Positions 1-7,752 of a stretch of 64,000 bases of DNA are shown piece by piece. Source of the DNA: Pseudomonas neuropathica. GTDB lineage: Bacteria > Pseudomonadota > Gammaproteobacteria > Pseudomonadales > Pseudomonadaceae. Each line of letters starts with the position of its first letter. Position 1 is the first letter of the stretch. A model generated the notes under the pieces. The model was not told the origin of the DNA. It was given only the letters and a program-made list of their open reading frames with translations, and did not search any database. The stretch lies in the NCBI RefSeq assembly GCF_015461835.1, contig NZ_JACOPX010000006.1, positions 1-64,000 of the forward strand. The letters run 5' to 3'. Both the position numbers and the translations under genes were made by a program.

Positions 1-142
1 AGGCCTTTTCGCTGACCAGTTCCAGCTCGAATTCGAACGGCGTATTGAGGGCCTCACGACCGGTGAACGACAGCACTTGAAAGTCGCTGTCGATGCCATC
101 GACGGTCAGATTGAAATGAGGCTGGTTTGCCGGTGAGAACAT
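1..142 (-). CDS. vgrG: VgrG/TssI type VI secretion spike protein, N-terminal part only
   Basis: The first 47 codons of a protein beginning MFSPANQPHFNLTVDG and continuing to an FEFELELVSE-like stretch, the usual opening of VgrG spike proteins. VgrG trimers cap the Hcp tube of the type VI secretion system and carry effectors. The ATG is preceded by an AACAAGGG ribosome binding site. The gene runs off the left edge, so the gp27/gp5 domains and any C-terminal effector extension cannot be seen. It lies downstream of hcp on the same strand with a strong hairpin between, the layout of an orphan hcp-vgrG island. Identity rests on a short N-terminus, but that stretch is characteristic. Confidence 0.85.
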   Translation of the reverse strand, partial: MFSPANQPHFNLTVDGIDSDFQVLSFTGREALNTPFEFELELVSEKA

Positions 143-219
143 CCCTTGTTCCTCGCGCAGTGCTGCGATGTGCAACAGCCCGCTGCGGGGCTATTGGCAA
201 AAAATCTTTAAAAGTGAGT

Positions 220-250
220 CCGCCCCGGCCAGCCTTGCCGGCCGGGGCGG
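220..250 (-). terminator. GC-rich hairpin between hcp and vgrG
   Basis: An 11-bp perfect stem (CCGCCCCGGCC with its complement) and a 9-base loop. Read on the minus strand it is followed by a T-rich run (TTTTAAAGATTTTTT). It fits a partial intrinsic terminator or attenuator that lets hcp, needed in many copies, be made in excess of vgrG. It could also stabilise the hcp mRNA 3' end. Confidence 0.7.
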
Positions 251-268
251 TACAACTATCAGCCGCGA

Positions 269-784
269 TTAAACGACTGGAGCACGCCAGTCATCGGAAC
301 CCGAAGTACCGGAGACTTCGTGGGTCCAGGTGATTTTGCGGTAGGTGAACTGCACTTCTTCCAGGTGGGTGAAATGCGCGTTGCCTGGGTCCTGGCAGTT
401 GTGCATTTTGTTGTTGATGGCGACGATGATCGCGTCTTCCAGTTTGGTGGTGTAGTAGTGCTCTTGGGTGCCTTGCGCCGAAGTGCGGTACCACTGGATA
501 ACGATTTCGCTCATGCGCTCGCCGGAAGTCAGCGCCGCTTGCAGCAGCGGCGAAGCCTTGTCGTAGACCTTGGTGATCACAACTGGCTTGTGAACGCGCT
601 GACCGGTTGGCTGACCGGATTGCGGGTCACGCGGGATGATCACGTCGTGGGTGAAAGCCTGAACCATGACCTGGTCTTCGTGGCCTTCTTGAAAGGTGTT
701 GCCAACGGAATCGGCAGTAAATGCGCCGGCAGTGATCAGGCCTTGTTTTTCGCCAGTGACGGACATGTACGCGGGGGTTGCCAT
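269..784 (-). CDS. hcp: Hcp family type VI secretion tube protein
   Basis: A 171-residue protein, the normal Hcp size, beginning MATPAYMSVTGEKQGLI. It has the Hcp1-family landmarks: GxITAGAFTADSVGN, HEDQVMVQAFTHDVIIPRDPQSGQPTGQR-like text split by conserved turns, a YRTSAQGTQEHYYTTKLEDA segment, and the C-terminal FTYRKITWTHE strand. Hcp hexamers stack into the inner tube of the contractile injection machine and can chaperone effectors. The ATG at base 784 was chosen over the open frame upstream because an AAGGAGAG ribosome binding site sits just before it. It is followed by vgrG. The 450 bases upstream contain unusual palindromes that may be operator sites. No other T6SS genes are in view, so this is an orphan pair. 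Confidence 0.95.
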   Translation of the reverse strand: MATPAYMSVTGEKQGLITAGAFTADSVGNTFQEGHEDQVMVQAFTHDVIIPRDPQSGQPTGQRVHKPVVITKVYDKASPLLQAALTSGERMSEIVIQWYRTSAQGTQEHYYTTKLEDAIIVAINNKMHNCQDPGNAHFTHLEEVQFTYRKITWTHEVSGTSGSDDWRAPVV

Positions 785-954
785 GGAATGCTCTCCTTGC
801 TCAAAAGACACAAGCGACAGGCACCATTGCCTGTCCGTGCGAGTTTGGAGATATCAACTTTCATGCCAGTCATTACATTGCCATTGTTCATCAACAACTT
901 GTGTAAACAACTTCAACAGAAGTAGCTATTGCAACCAGGTAGAGTCGTCGTGAC

Positions 955-994
955 TGCGCAACTTCTTGCGCAGTACTGCGCAAGAAGTTGCGCA
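955..994. promoter_or_regulatory. 40-bp perfect palindrome upstream of hcp
   Basis: The sequence ACTGCGCAAGAAGTTGCGCA is preceded by its exact reverse complement, giving a 40-base perfect palindrome. Each half is itself an inverted repeat, TGCGCAA-CTTC-TTGCGCA. It lies 171 bases upstream of the hcp start. Two adjacent dimer-binding sites in a promoter region, or a cruciform-forming element, are the likely readings. The binding protein is unknown. Confidence 0.6.
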
Positions 995-1054
995 CTTGGC
1001 TGCACGCCCTGAACGGCGAGGCCTGTAGCGGTTTTCAGGGATGTTTTCTGGAAA

Positions 1055-1080
1055 CAACTGCGCAACTTCTTGCGCAGTTG
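1055..1080. promoter_or_regulatory. Third copy of the TGCGCAA-CTTC-TTGCGCA inverted repeat
   Basis: Perfect 11-bp arms (CAACTGCGCAA / TTGCGCAGTTG) around the same CTTC spacer found twice in the palindrome about 60 bases away. Three identical sites in 130 bases upstream of hcp suggest cooperative binding by one regulator. I saw no convincing sigma-54 promoter between them and hcp. Confidence 0.55.
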
Positions 1081-1188
1081 CTAAAAAGCGTTTTTATCGT
1101 CAATCGACGAAAAATCTCCAGATAGCCTTACTCTCGTTGGCGTTGCATCCACGCAGTTTTGCTGAATAGGCAAAACATCGCGCGTAAA

Positions 1189-1216
1189 GAAAAGCCAGGC
1201 AACTGCCTGGCTTTTC
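1189..1216. terminator. Terminator after the OsmC-YcaO gene
   Basis: A 12-bp perfect stem GAAAAGCCAGGC / GCCTGGCTTTTC with a 4-base AACT loop, flanked by A and T runs. It ends the OsmC-YcaO transcript on the minus strand and is symmetrical enough to work in both directions. Confidence 0.8.
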
Positions 1217-1237
1217 TGGTCAGCGGAAATAATGTAG

Positions 1238-3442
1238 TCAGTGCGAAGAAGCCGTCACATTCGCCCGCGCCGAATGCAGCTTTTTATAGCTCTCAATCAA
1301 ACGCAAATGCCGATCCAGCCCCTCCAGCTTCATGCTCGTCGGCGTCAAACCGTAGAAGCGCACACTGCCGTTAACCGAACCAATCGCCGCATCCATACGC
1401 TCGTCACCGAACATCCGGCGGAAGTTGGCTTCGTAGTCTTCCAGTTGCAGATCCTCGTCCAGCTCCATCTCCAACACCACGTTGACCGCTTGATAGAACA
1501 AGCCGCGCTCGACGGTGTTGTCGTTGTATTGCAGGAACGCTTCGACCAGGTCTTTAGCCTGTTCGTACTTCTGCAGCGCGAGGCAGATCAGCAGGCGCAG
1601 TTCCAGAATGGTCAGCTTGCCCCACGGCGTGTTGTCGTCGAACTCGACGCCGATCAGTGTGGTGATCTCGGTGTAATCGTCCTGCTCGCTGTTTTCCAGG
1701 CCTTGGGCGAGGTTGCGCAGACCGACCTTGCTCAGGGTGTGCAGGTTGAGGATGTCGGCGCGGAATTGCAGGGCTTTGTTGGTGTTGTCCCAGATCAGGT
1801 CTTCGACCGGGTAGATCTCCGAGTAGTCCGGCACCAGGATGCGACAGGCCTTGGCGCCGATATGCTCGTAGACCGCCATGTAGACCTCTTTGCCCATGTC
1901 TTCAAGGATGCCGAACAGCGTCGCGGCTTCTTCGGCGTTGGAGTTTTCGCCAGCGCCTGAGAAGTCCCACTCGACGAATTCAAAATCCGGTTTGGCACTG
2001 AAGAAGCGCCACGACACCACACCGCTGGAATCGATGAAGTGCTCGACGAAGTTGTTCGGTTCAGTGACGGCCTGGCCGGAGAAGGTCGGCTGCGGCAAGT
2101 CGTTCAAACCTTCAAAACTGCGGCCCTGCAACAGCTCGGTGAGGCTGCGTTCCAGCGCCACTTCCAGGCTAGGGTGGGCGCCGAACGAGGCGAACACGCC
2201 GCCGGTACGCGGGTTCATCAGGGTCACGCACATCACCGGGAATTCGCCGCCCAGCGACGCATCCTTGACCAGCACCGGGAAGCCCTGCTCTTCCAGGCCT
2301 TTGATGCCGGCGAGGATGCTCGGGTACTTCTCCAGGACCTCTTGCGGCACGTCCGGCAGGGCCATTTCGCCTTCGAGGATTTCGCGTTTGACCGCGCGCT
2401 CGAAGATCTCCGACAGGCACTGCACCTGCGCTTCGGCCAGGGTATTGCCGGCGCTCATGCCGTTGCTGAGGTAAAGGTTTTCGATCAGGTTGGACGGGAA
2501 GTACACCACTTCGTTGTCGGACTGGCGCACGAACGGCAGCGAGCAGATGCCACGCTGGGTGTTGCCGGAGTTGGTGTCGAACAGGTTCGAGCCACGCAAT
2601 TCGCCGTCACGGTTGTAAATCTTCAGGGTGTATTCGTCGAGAATTTCGCTCGGCAACTCGTCCTTTGGCCCTGGCTTGAACCACTTCTCGTCCGGGTAAT
2701 GCACGAACTCTGCGTTGGCGATTTCCTCGCCCCAGAACTGGTCGTTATAGAAGAAATTGCAGTTCAGGCGCTCGATGAACTCGCCCAGCGCCGAGGCCAG
2801 TGCGCCCTCTTTGGTCGCGCCCTTGCCGTTGGTGAAGCACATTGGCGAATGCGCATCGCGAATGTGCAGCGACCAGACGTTGGGCACGATGTTGCGCCAC
2901 GAAGCGATTTCAATCTTCATGCCGAGGTCGGCGAGGATGCCCGACATGTTGGCGATGGTCTGCTCCAGCGGCAGGTCCTTGCCGGCGATGAAGGTGCCTG
3001 CGTCCGAACCGCCCACCGGCATCAACAAGGCCTGGGCATCGGCGTCGAGGTTGTCGACTTCTTCGATGATGAATTCCGGCCCAGTCTGCACGACCTTCTT
3101 CACCGTGCAGCGGTCGATGGAACGCAGGATGCCCAAACGATCCTTCTCGGAGATGTCCGCCGGTAATTCCACCTGGATCTTGAAGATCTGGTTGTAGCGG
3201 TTTTCCGGGTCGACGATGTTGTTCTGCGACAGGCGAATGTTTTCCGTCGGGATGTTGCGCGTGTCGCAGTACAACTTCACAAAGTACGCCGCACACAACG
3301 CCGACGACGCCAGAAAGTAGTCGAACGGCCCCGGTGCCGAGCCATCGCCCTTGTAGCGGATGGGCTGATCGGCGATCACCGTGAAGTCGTCGAACTTGGC
3401 TTCAAGTCGAAGGTTGTCGAGAAAGTTGACCTTGATTTCCAT
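1238..3442 (-). CDS. OsmC-YcaO fusion protein (YcaO-type ATP-dependent cyclodehydratase)
   Basis: A 734-residue two-domain protein. Residues about 20-135 form an OsmC/Ohr-like domain with the usual pair of cysteines (Cys50 in SSALCAAYFVK, Cys112 in DRCTVKKVV). Residues about 150-580 are a YcaO domain. Its ATP-binding helices are visible as KGATKEGALASALGEFIERL (about 208-226) and SAGNTLAEAQVQCLSEIFER (about 330-349). A helical, TPR-like C-terminus follows. YcaO enzymes activate amide backbones with ATP, and E. coli YcaO assists beta-methylthiolation of ribosomal protein S12. OsmC domains reduce organic peroxides. No peptide precursor or partner cyclodehydratase gene is adjacent, so a housekeeping role is likelier than RiPP biosynthesis. 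The gene is monocistronic, ending in a strong hairpin. The ribosome binding site is weak. Confidence 0.9.
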   Translation of the reverse strand: MEIKVNFLDNLRLEAKFDDFTVIADQPIRYKGDGSAPGPFDYFLASSALCAAYFVKLYCDTRNIPTENIRLSQNNIVDPENRYNQIFKIQVELPADISEKDRLGILRSIDRCTVKKVVQTGPEFIIEEVDNLDADAQALLMPVGGSDAGTFIAGKDLPLEQTIANMSGILADLGMKIEIASWRNIVPNVWSLHIRDAHSPMCFTNGKGATKEGALASALGEFIERLNCNFFYNDQFWGEEIANAEFVHYPDEKWFKPGPKDELPSEILDEYTLKIYNRDGELRGSNLFDTNSGNTQRGICSLPFVRQSDNEVVYFPSNLIENLYLSNGMSAGNTLAEAQVQCLSEIFERAVKREILEGEMALPDVPQEVLEKYPSILAGIKGLEEQGFPVLVKDASLGGEFPVMCVTLMNPRTGGVFASFGAHPSLEVALERSLTELLQGRSFEGLNDLPQPTFSGQAVTEPNNFVEHFIDSSGVVSWRFFSAKPDFEFVEWDFSGAGENSNAEEAATLFGILEDMGKEVYMAVYEHIGAKACRILVPDYSEIYPVEDLIWDNTNKALQFRADILNLHTLSKVGLRNLAQGLENSEQDDYTEITTLIGVEFDDNTPWGKLTILELRLLICLALQKYEQAKDLVEAFLQYNDNTVERGLFYQAVNVVLEMELDEDLQLEDYEANFRRMFGDERMDAAIGSVNGSVRFYGLTPTSMKLEGLDRHLRLIESYKKLHSARANVTASSH

Positions 3443-3663
3443 GCGGGATTACCAGAATACGGCTAAACGAATGGCCGCCATTATCCGGTTTTTGCGCGGG
3501 AAGTCTTGCCCTTTCGGGAATCGCCGCTGATCGGCGCACTGCACTCGGGGAGGCAAATCACGCGGGTTTCACTACGCTTTCAATGCAGTCCCCCAGAAGA
3601 ATCTGAACATTGCGCCCGCGCCGTGGTTCTAGATTCAGAAGACAGCGGATCAAGGACGAGCAC

Positions 3664-6276
3664 ATGGACCTTTCCAGCTTTGCAGCCCCGCTTCCACCGC
3701 GCCAGAGCGCCGTCACCCGCCGCCTGGCCTTCGCGGTCGGTGCGCTGTTTGTCAGTGGCGTGATTGCCGCCGCCGTGGCCTTGCTCGGCATTGCCGAACG
3801 CCTCGACAGCGACGAGATCAACAAAACCCGCTTCTATTCCGCTCGCGCGCTGGAAAACCGCATCACCGCCTCGAAAAACTACATCACCAGCTACGCCTAC
3901 TGGACCACGGCCTACGAGCATTTGAGCGGTCAGGTCGACACCGACTGGGCCTACACCGAGCAGAACCTCGGCAAAACCCTGTTCACCAGTGACGGTTATG
4001 ACGGCGTGTTCGTGCTCAACCGTGAAGGCACCCGTTACGCGGTGGTGCGCGGGCAAATGGTCGATGCCGAGTTGTCCGCGTTCGTTCAGGTGAGCGCCAC
4101 GGAGTTACTCGATCAAGTGTTGGGCCAAGGTGACCTGACCAAACCGATCAGCCGCTATTCGCTGTTCGAAGGCTGGCCGGCGCTGGTCTCGGCGGCGGCG
4201 ATCATTCCCAACGATGAGCGACCACTCGGCGATCCGCAGACCTCTTCGGTGCTGGTATTCGTCGACAAACTTACGCCGACCAAATTGCGTCTGATTGGCA
4301 GCGGTTACGGCTTGAACAACCTGACCCTGGCGCCGGACGAGACCATCGACCCGCAGCGCCCTCGGGTGCCGCTGGACAGCACCGGTTACAGCCTGATCGC
4401 CGATCTGGAGCGGCCCGGGCAACATTTATTGTGGTCACTGTTGCCACCACTCGGCGCGACGATAGTGGTACTCATGCTGCTGACCGCGTACTTCTTCCGC
4501 CACGCGTTGCGGTCATCGCAGTACGTCGATCAGAGTTTTGCTGTCATGCAAACTTCCAATCACGCTCTGGAGAACGCCAACCGCGAACTGGAAGCCAGCG
4601 AAGAACGCTTTCGCGCGGTGGCCGAAGCCGCGTCGGACTGGATCTGGGAAGTCGACCGCACCCTGGCACTGACCTACCTTTCGGCACGTTTTAGCGAGGT
4701 GACCGGTTATCCGCAAACCCTGTGGCTGGGGCAAGACATCGGTCAACTTCTGTTTTGCGACACCACGCCTCTGGAACTGTGGCTGAGGAATCTCACCGAG
4801 CAAGACAGCGCCAGTGACTTGCGTTGCACCTACCGTGACCACGCCGGCCAGCAACGCCACTGTCGGCTCTCTGCCCGGCCGATCTTCGACAAGCACGTGG
4901 TTATCGGCTATCGCGGCACCGCCAGCGACATCACCGACGAAGTCGCCGCCCATGCGCAGATCCAGCATTTGTCGATGCACGACGCCCTCACCGGCCTGCC
5001 CAATCGCAACAAACTTGCGCGTTATCTGGATGAAGCGTTGCTGCTCAAGGAACATGCACCGCCGTTGTCACTGCTGATGATCGACCTCGACAACTTCAAA
5101 CCGATCAACGATTCGCTCGGCCACCCGGCGGGTGATGCGGTGCTGCAGGAAGTTGCCGTGCGCCTGCGTGAATGCACTCGCGAAATGGACATCGTCGCTC
5201 GTCTGGGCGGCGACGAATTCATCGTGGTGCTTAATGGCATGGATAGCCATCACGAAATCGACAAGTTCTGCACCCGCCTGATCGGCAGCCTGCATCAACC
5301 GGTGGTCTTCGAGCACCACCCGCTGCACATCGGCGCCAGCATCGGCATCGCGCTCAGCCGGCGCCACAGTTATGTGCCCAGCGACCTGATCCGTTACGCC
5401 GACATTGCCCTGTATCAGGCCAAATCCGAGGGCAAGAACACCTGGTGCTATTTCGAAGCGCACATGAGCGATCAGATCCAGACCCGCCGACAACTTGAGG
5501 ATGACCTGCGCCACGCGCTCAAGCACAACGAATTCATCCTGCACTATCAGCCGCGCTACAAGGTCGATGGCAAGCACATCGTTTCGGTCGAAGCGCTGGT
5601 GCGCTGGCAACATCCGACCAAGGGCCTGCTCGGCCCTGACCTGTTCATTCCGTTGGCGGAGCAAACCGATCTGATCGTCCCGCTGGGTCGCTGGGTATTG
5701 CGCGAAGCCTGCGAAACCGCCCTCGGCTGGCCGGAAGACATCCTGCTGTCGGTCAATCTGTCACCGGCGCAATTTGCCCTCAGCGATGTGGTCGAGGATG
5801 TTCGCGAAGTGCTGGTGCAAACGCGTTTCCCGGCCAGTCGCCTGGAACTGGAGATCACCGAGAACGTGATGCTCAACGACACCGACTGCGCGCTGACCAC
5901 CATGAATGCCCTGAAAGAACTCGGTGTGCGCCTGAACATGGACGACTTCGGCACCGGTTACTCATCGCTCGGTTACCTGCGCGCTTACCCGTTTGACGGG
6001 ATCAAGATCGACAAGCGCTTTATCGCCTCGATCAGCAGCGGCACTAACGATCGCGCGGTGGTGCAGGCGATCATCGGCCTGGGCAAGGCCATGGGCCTGA
6101 CCGTGACTGCCGAAGGGGTCGAAACTGAAGAACAACTGGATATTCTCGGGGTCGATCAATGCAATGAAGTTCAGGGTTACTTCATGAGTCGGCCGATCGA
6201 CAAAGCAGCGTTTGCGCGGTTGCTGCAGGATTCCAGAGGTGCACAGTTGAAAGCGAAGACAGGTCGTGTGACCTGA
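3664..6276 (+). CDS. CHASE4-PAS-GGDEF-EAL membrane c-di-GMP signalling protein
   Basis: 870 residues. A transmembrane helix (about 23-45) and a second near 260-280 bracket a periplasmic CHASE4-like sensor containing the SYAYWTTAYEHL segment. A PAS domain follows at about 305-430. The GGDEF domain carries an intact GGDEF at 515-519 and an RxxD inhibitory site (REMD) five residues before it. The EAL domain carries EALVRWQHP at 643 and DDFGTGYSS at 760. Both the diguanylate cyclase and phosphodiesterase signatures look active, so net output cannot be predicted. The ATG at 3664 is chosen because AAGGA lies at the right distance and the membrane helix follows. Upstream in-frame codons lack these. 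It is divergent from the OsmC-YcaO gene and is closed by its own hairpin. Confidence 0.93.
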   Translation: MDLSSFAAPLPPRQSAVTRRLAFAVGALFVSGVIAAAVALLGIAERLDSDEINKTRFYSARALENRITASKNYITSYAYWTTAYEHLSGQVDTDWAYTEQNLGKTLFTSDGYDGVFVLNREGTRYAVVRGQMVDAELSAFVQVSATELLDQVLGQGDLTKPISRYSLFEGWPALVSAAAIIPNDERPLGDPQTSSVLVFVDKLTPTKLRLIGSGYGLNNLTLAPDETIDPQRPRVPLDSTGYSLIADLERPGQHLLWSLLPPLGATIVVLMLLTAYFFRHALRSSQYVDQSFAVMQTSNHALENANRELEASEERFRAVAEAASDWIWEVDRTLALTYLSARFSEVTGYPQTLWLGQDIGQLLFCDTTPLELWLRNLTEQDSASDLRCTYRDHAGQQRHCRLSARPIFDKHVVIGYRGTASDITDEVAAHAQIQHLSMHDALTGLPNRNKLARYLDEALLLKEHAPPLSLLMIDLDNFKPINDSLGHPAGDAVLQEVAVRLRECTREMDIVARLGGDEFIVVLNGMDSHHEIDKFCTRLIGSLHQPVVFEHHPLHIGASIGIALSRRHSYVPSDLIRYADIALYQAKSEGKNTWCYFEAHMSDQIQTRRQLEDDLRHALKHNEFILHYQPRYKVDGKHIVSVEALVRWQHPTKGLLGPDLFIPLAEQTDLIVPLGRWVLREACETALGWPEDILLSVNLSPAQFALSDVVEDVREVLVQTRFPASRLELEITENVMLNDTDCALTTMNALKELGVRLNMDDFGTGYSSLGYLRAYPFDGIKIDKRFIASISSGTNDRAVVQAIIGLGKAMGLTVTAEGVETEEQLDILGVDQCNEVQGYFMSRPIDKAAFARLLQDSRGAQLKAKTGRVT

Positions 6277-6311
6277 ACGGCTACAGGGCGGATCCATCGC
6301 TGTAGCCGTTT
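6276..6311 (+). terminator. Terminator of the GGDEF-EAL gene
   Basis: An 11-bp stem AACGGCTACAG / CTGTAGCCGTT with a 13-base loop, starting at the last base of the stop codon. The trailing T-run is short, so it may also serve the convergent small gene. Confidence 0.6.
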
Positions 6312-6320
6312 GCGGCGGGT

Positions 6321-6536
6321 TCAACCGTTTGATCGCCCCGTATCCCCGATGAACACATTGCCCGCATCCCGCACCAATTGCCGCCACTCGGCGCTGGTGA
6401 TCAGTCCCTGCTCCTCCATTTCATCGGCTGCCTTGAGCAGTTCGTCGTACTGTTCCTCTGGGTCCAGACGCATCTGCGATTGCGTCGCCAGCTTTCGCCA
6501 TGCCGCCAGTTTTTCCTGTTTGCGCTGATCGAACAT
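6321..6536 (-). CDS. Small conserved hypothetical protein with SHOCT-like C-terminus
   Basis: A 71-residue acidic, fully helical protein: MFDQRKQEKLAAWRKLATQS followed by a DPEEQYDELLKAADEMEEQGLI-like helix and SAEWRQLVRDAG. The pattern 'eLlkLadLkeqGlITeeEf' resembles the SHOCT oligomerisation motif, but I cannot assign it firmly. The Shine-Dalgarno is poor (GAGATCATCCCCG before ATG). It lies convergent to the GGDEF-EAL gene, and a REPIN sits about 100 bases upstream. Function unknown. Coding is supported by amino-acid composition and GC-rich third positions rather than by a known domain. Confidence 0.6.
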   Translation of the reverse strand: MFDQRKQEKLAAWRKLATQSQMRLDPEEQYDELLKAADEMEEQGLITSAEWRQLVRDAGNVFIGDTGRSNG

Positions 6537-6638
6537 CGGGGATGATCTCGTGAGGGACTCCCTTGATAGAAAGAAAGGTCATCGCAGTGGTTCAGCGCAG
6601 TCGACGGATGGACTGTTTGCTTTGGATACACCACCGAA

Positions 6639-6733
6639 CCCTGTAGGAGTGAGCCTGCTCGCGATAGAGAATTGTCTGTAGCGGATGTGTTGGCTGACAC
6701 ACCGCTATCGCGAGCAGGCTCACTCCTACAGGG
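6639..6733. repeat. REPIN: paired inverted REP sequences
   Basis: Two REP units, CCCTGTAGGAGTGAGCCTGC and its reverse complement, face each other across a short spacer and can fold into one long hairpin. This is the REP doublet layout that Pseudomonas RAYT transposases mobilise. A near-identical element occurs at 30958-31046. It fills the gap upstream of the small hypothetical gene and downstream of ppk2. Confidence 0.9.
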
Positions 6734-6747
6734 ATTGGGGCAGTTTG

Positions 6748-7563
6748 TCAGAATTTCTCGGCCACGCGCCGGTATGGGTAATCCGGATCCCGGTACTTGC
6801 CCGGTTTCTGCCGTTTGGGCAACTCGATTTTCTCGCGTTTCACATCCTCATACGGAATGCGGCTGAGCACATCGGTGATGATGTTCAGCCGTGCGCGGCG
6901 CTTGTCGTTGGAGTCAGCTACCAGCCACGGCGCGTGTTCGGTGTCGGAGTGTTTAAACATTTCATCCCGCGCCCGTGAGTAGTCGTACCAGCGGCTGTAG
7001 GATTTCAGGTCCATGGGTGTCAGTTTCCAGGTCTTGCGACCGTCGTTGATGCGCGCCTCAAGCCGGCGAGTCTGCTCTTCGGGGCTGACTTCCAGCCAAT
7101 ACTTGAGCAGGATCACCCCGGACTGGACGATGGCGTGTTCGACCCAGGGAATCGACTTGAGGAATTTGTCCGTCTGCTCATCGGTGCAGAAGCCCATCAC
7201 CCGCTCGACACCGGCGCGGTTGTACCAACTGCGGTCGAAGATCACCACTTCGCCCGCCGCCGGTAGATAAGGCAGATAACGCTGCACATGCATCTGGCTT
7301 TTCTCGCGATCGGTCGGTGCAGGCAGCGCCACCACGCGAAAGACACGCGGGCTGACGCGCTCGGTCAACGCCTTGATCGTGCCGCCCTTGCCGGCGCCAT
7401 CGCGCCCTTCAAAAACGATGCAGACCTTGACGCCCTTGGCAATCACCCATTCCTGCAACTTGACCAGTTCGACGTGCAGTTTGCGCAAATGCTCGAGGTA
7501 ATCCTTGTTTTTCAGTTTCAGACTTTCAGGCGCCGTGGCGGCCTTCTTTTTGCCTTTTGCCAT
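6748..7563 (-). CDS. ppk2: Polyphosphate kinase 2 (PPK2 family)
   Basis: 271 residues matching single-domain PPK2 enzymes, which transfer phosphate between polyphosphate and nucleoside di- or monophosphates. The Walker A loop is VFEGRDGAGKGG, and the lid region carries FDRSWYNRAGVERVMGFC, both hallmarks. The C-terminal VLSRIPYEDVKREKIELPKR and YPYRRV tail are also typical. The ATG at 7563 has an AAGG site and begins the usual MAKGKKK-rich basic leader. The open frame extends upstream without support. It is transcribed away from the TonB-dependent receptor. Whether it prefers ADP/GDP (class I) or AMP (class II) cannot be decided by eye, though one domain of about 270 residues fits class I. Confidence 0.93.
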   Translation of the reverse strand: MAKGKKKAATAPESLKLKNKDYLEHLRKLHVELVKLQEWVIAKGVKVCIVFEGRDGAGKGGTIKALTERVSPRVFRVVALPAPTDREKSQMHVQRYLPYLPAAGEVVIFDRSWYNRAGVERVMGFCTDEQTDKFLKSIPWVEHAIVQSGVILLKYWLEVSPEEQTRRLEARINDGRKTWKLTPMDLKSYSRWYDYSRARDEMFKHSDTEHAPWLVADSNDKRRARLNIITDVLSRIPYEDVKREKIELPKRQKPGKYRDPDYPYRRVAEKF

Positions 7564-7752
7564 GACCTTGGCCTCTCTCCAATAAATGCAGAAACAGAGT
7601 GTTGATTGACGGGACAAACCAGACACGTGAGGTTAGTCCATGCCGTGCTGATTGCCATTGCCGGGCAAAAAGCAAAATTGCCATGTGTTTCATTCGTTCT
7701 TTGTTGCGTCGCACTGTTCATTGCCTGCCCTTGTCTGCCTGGAGTTTTCTCG

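Noticed and set aside
320..925. 201-residue frame antisense to hcp
   Set aside because: A mirror of the strong hcp gene caused by GC-rich codon use; no ribosome binding site or family match.
785..954. Sigma-54 promoter for hcp
   Set aside because: I looked for TGGCAC-N5-TTGC in the minus-strand direction and found nothing convincing.
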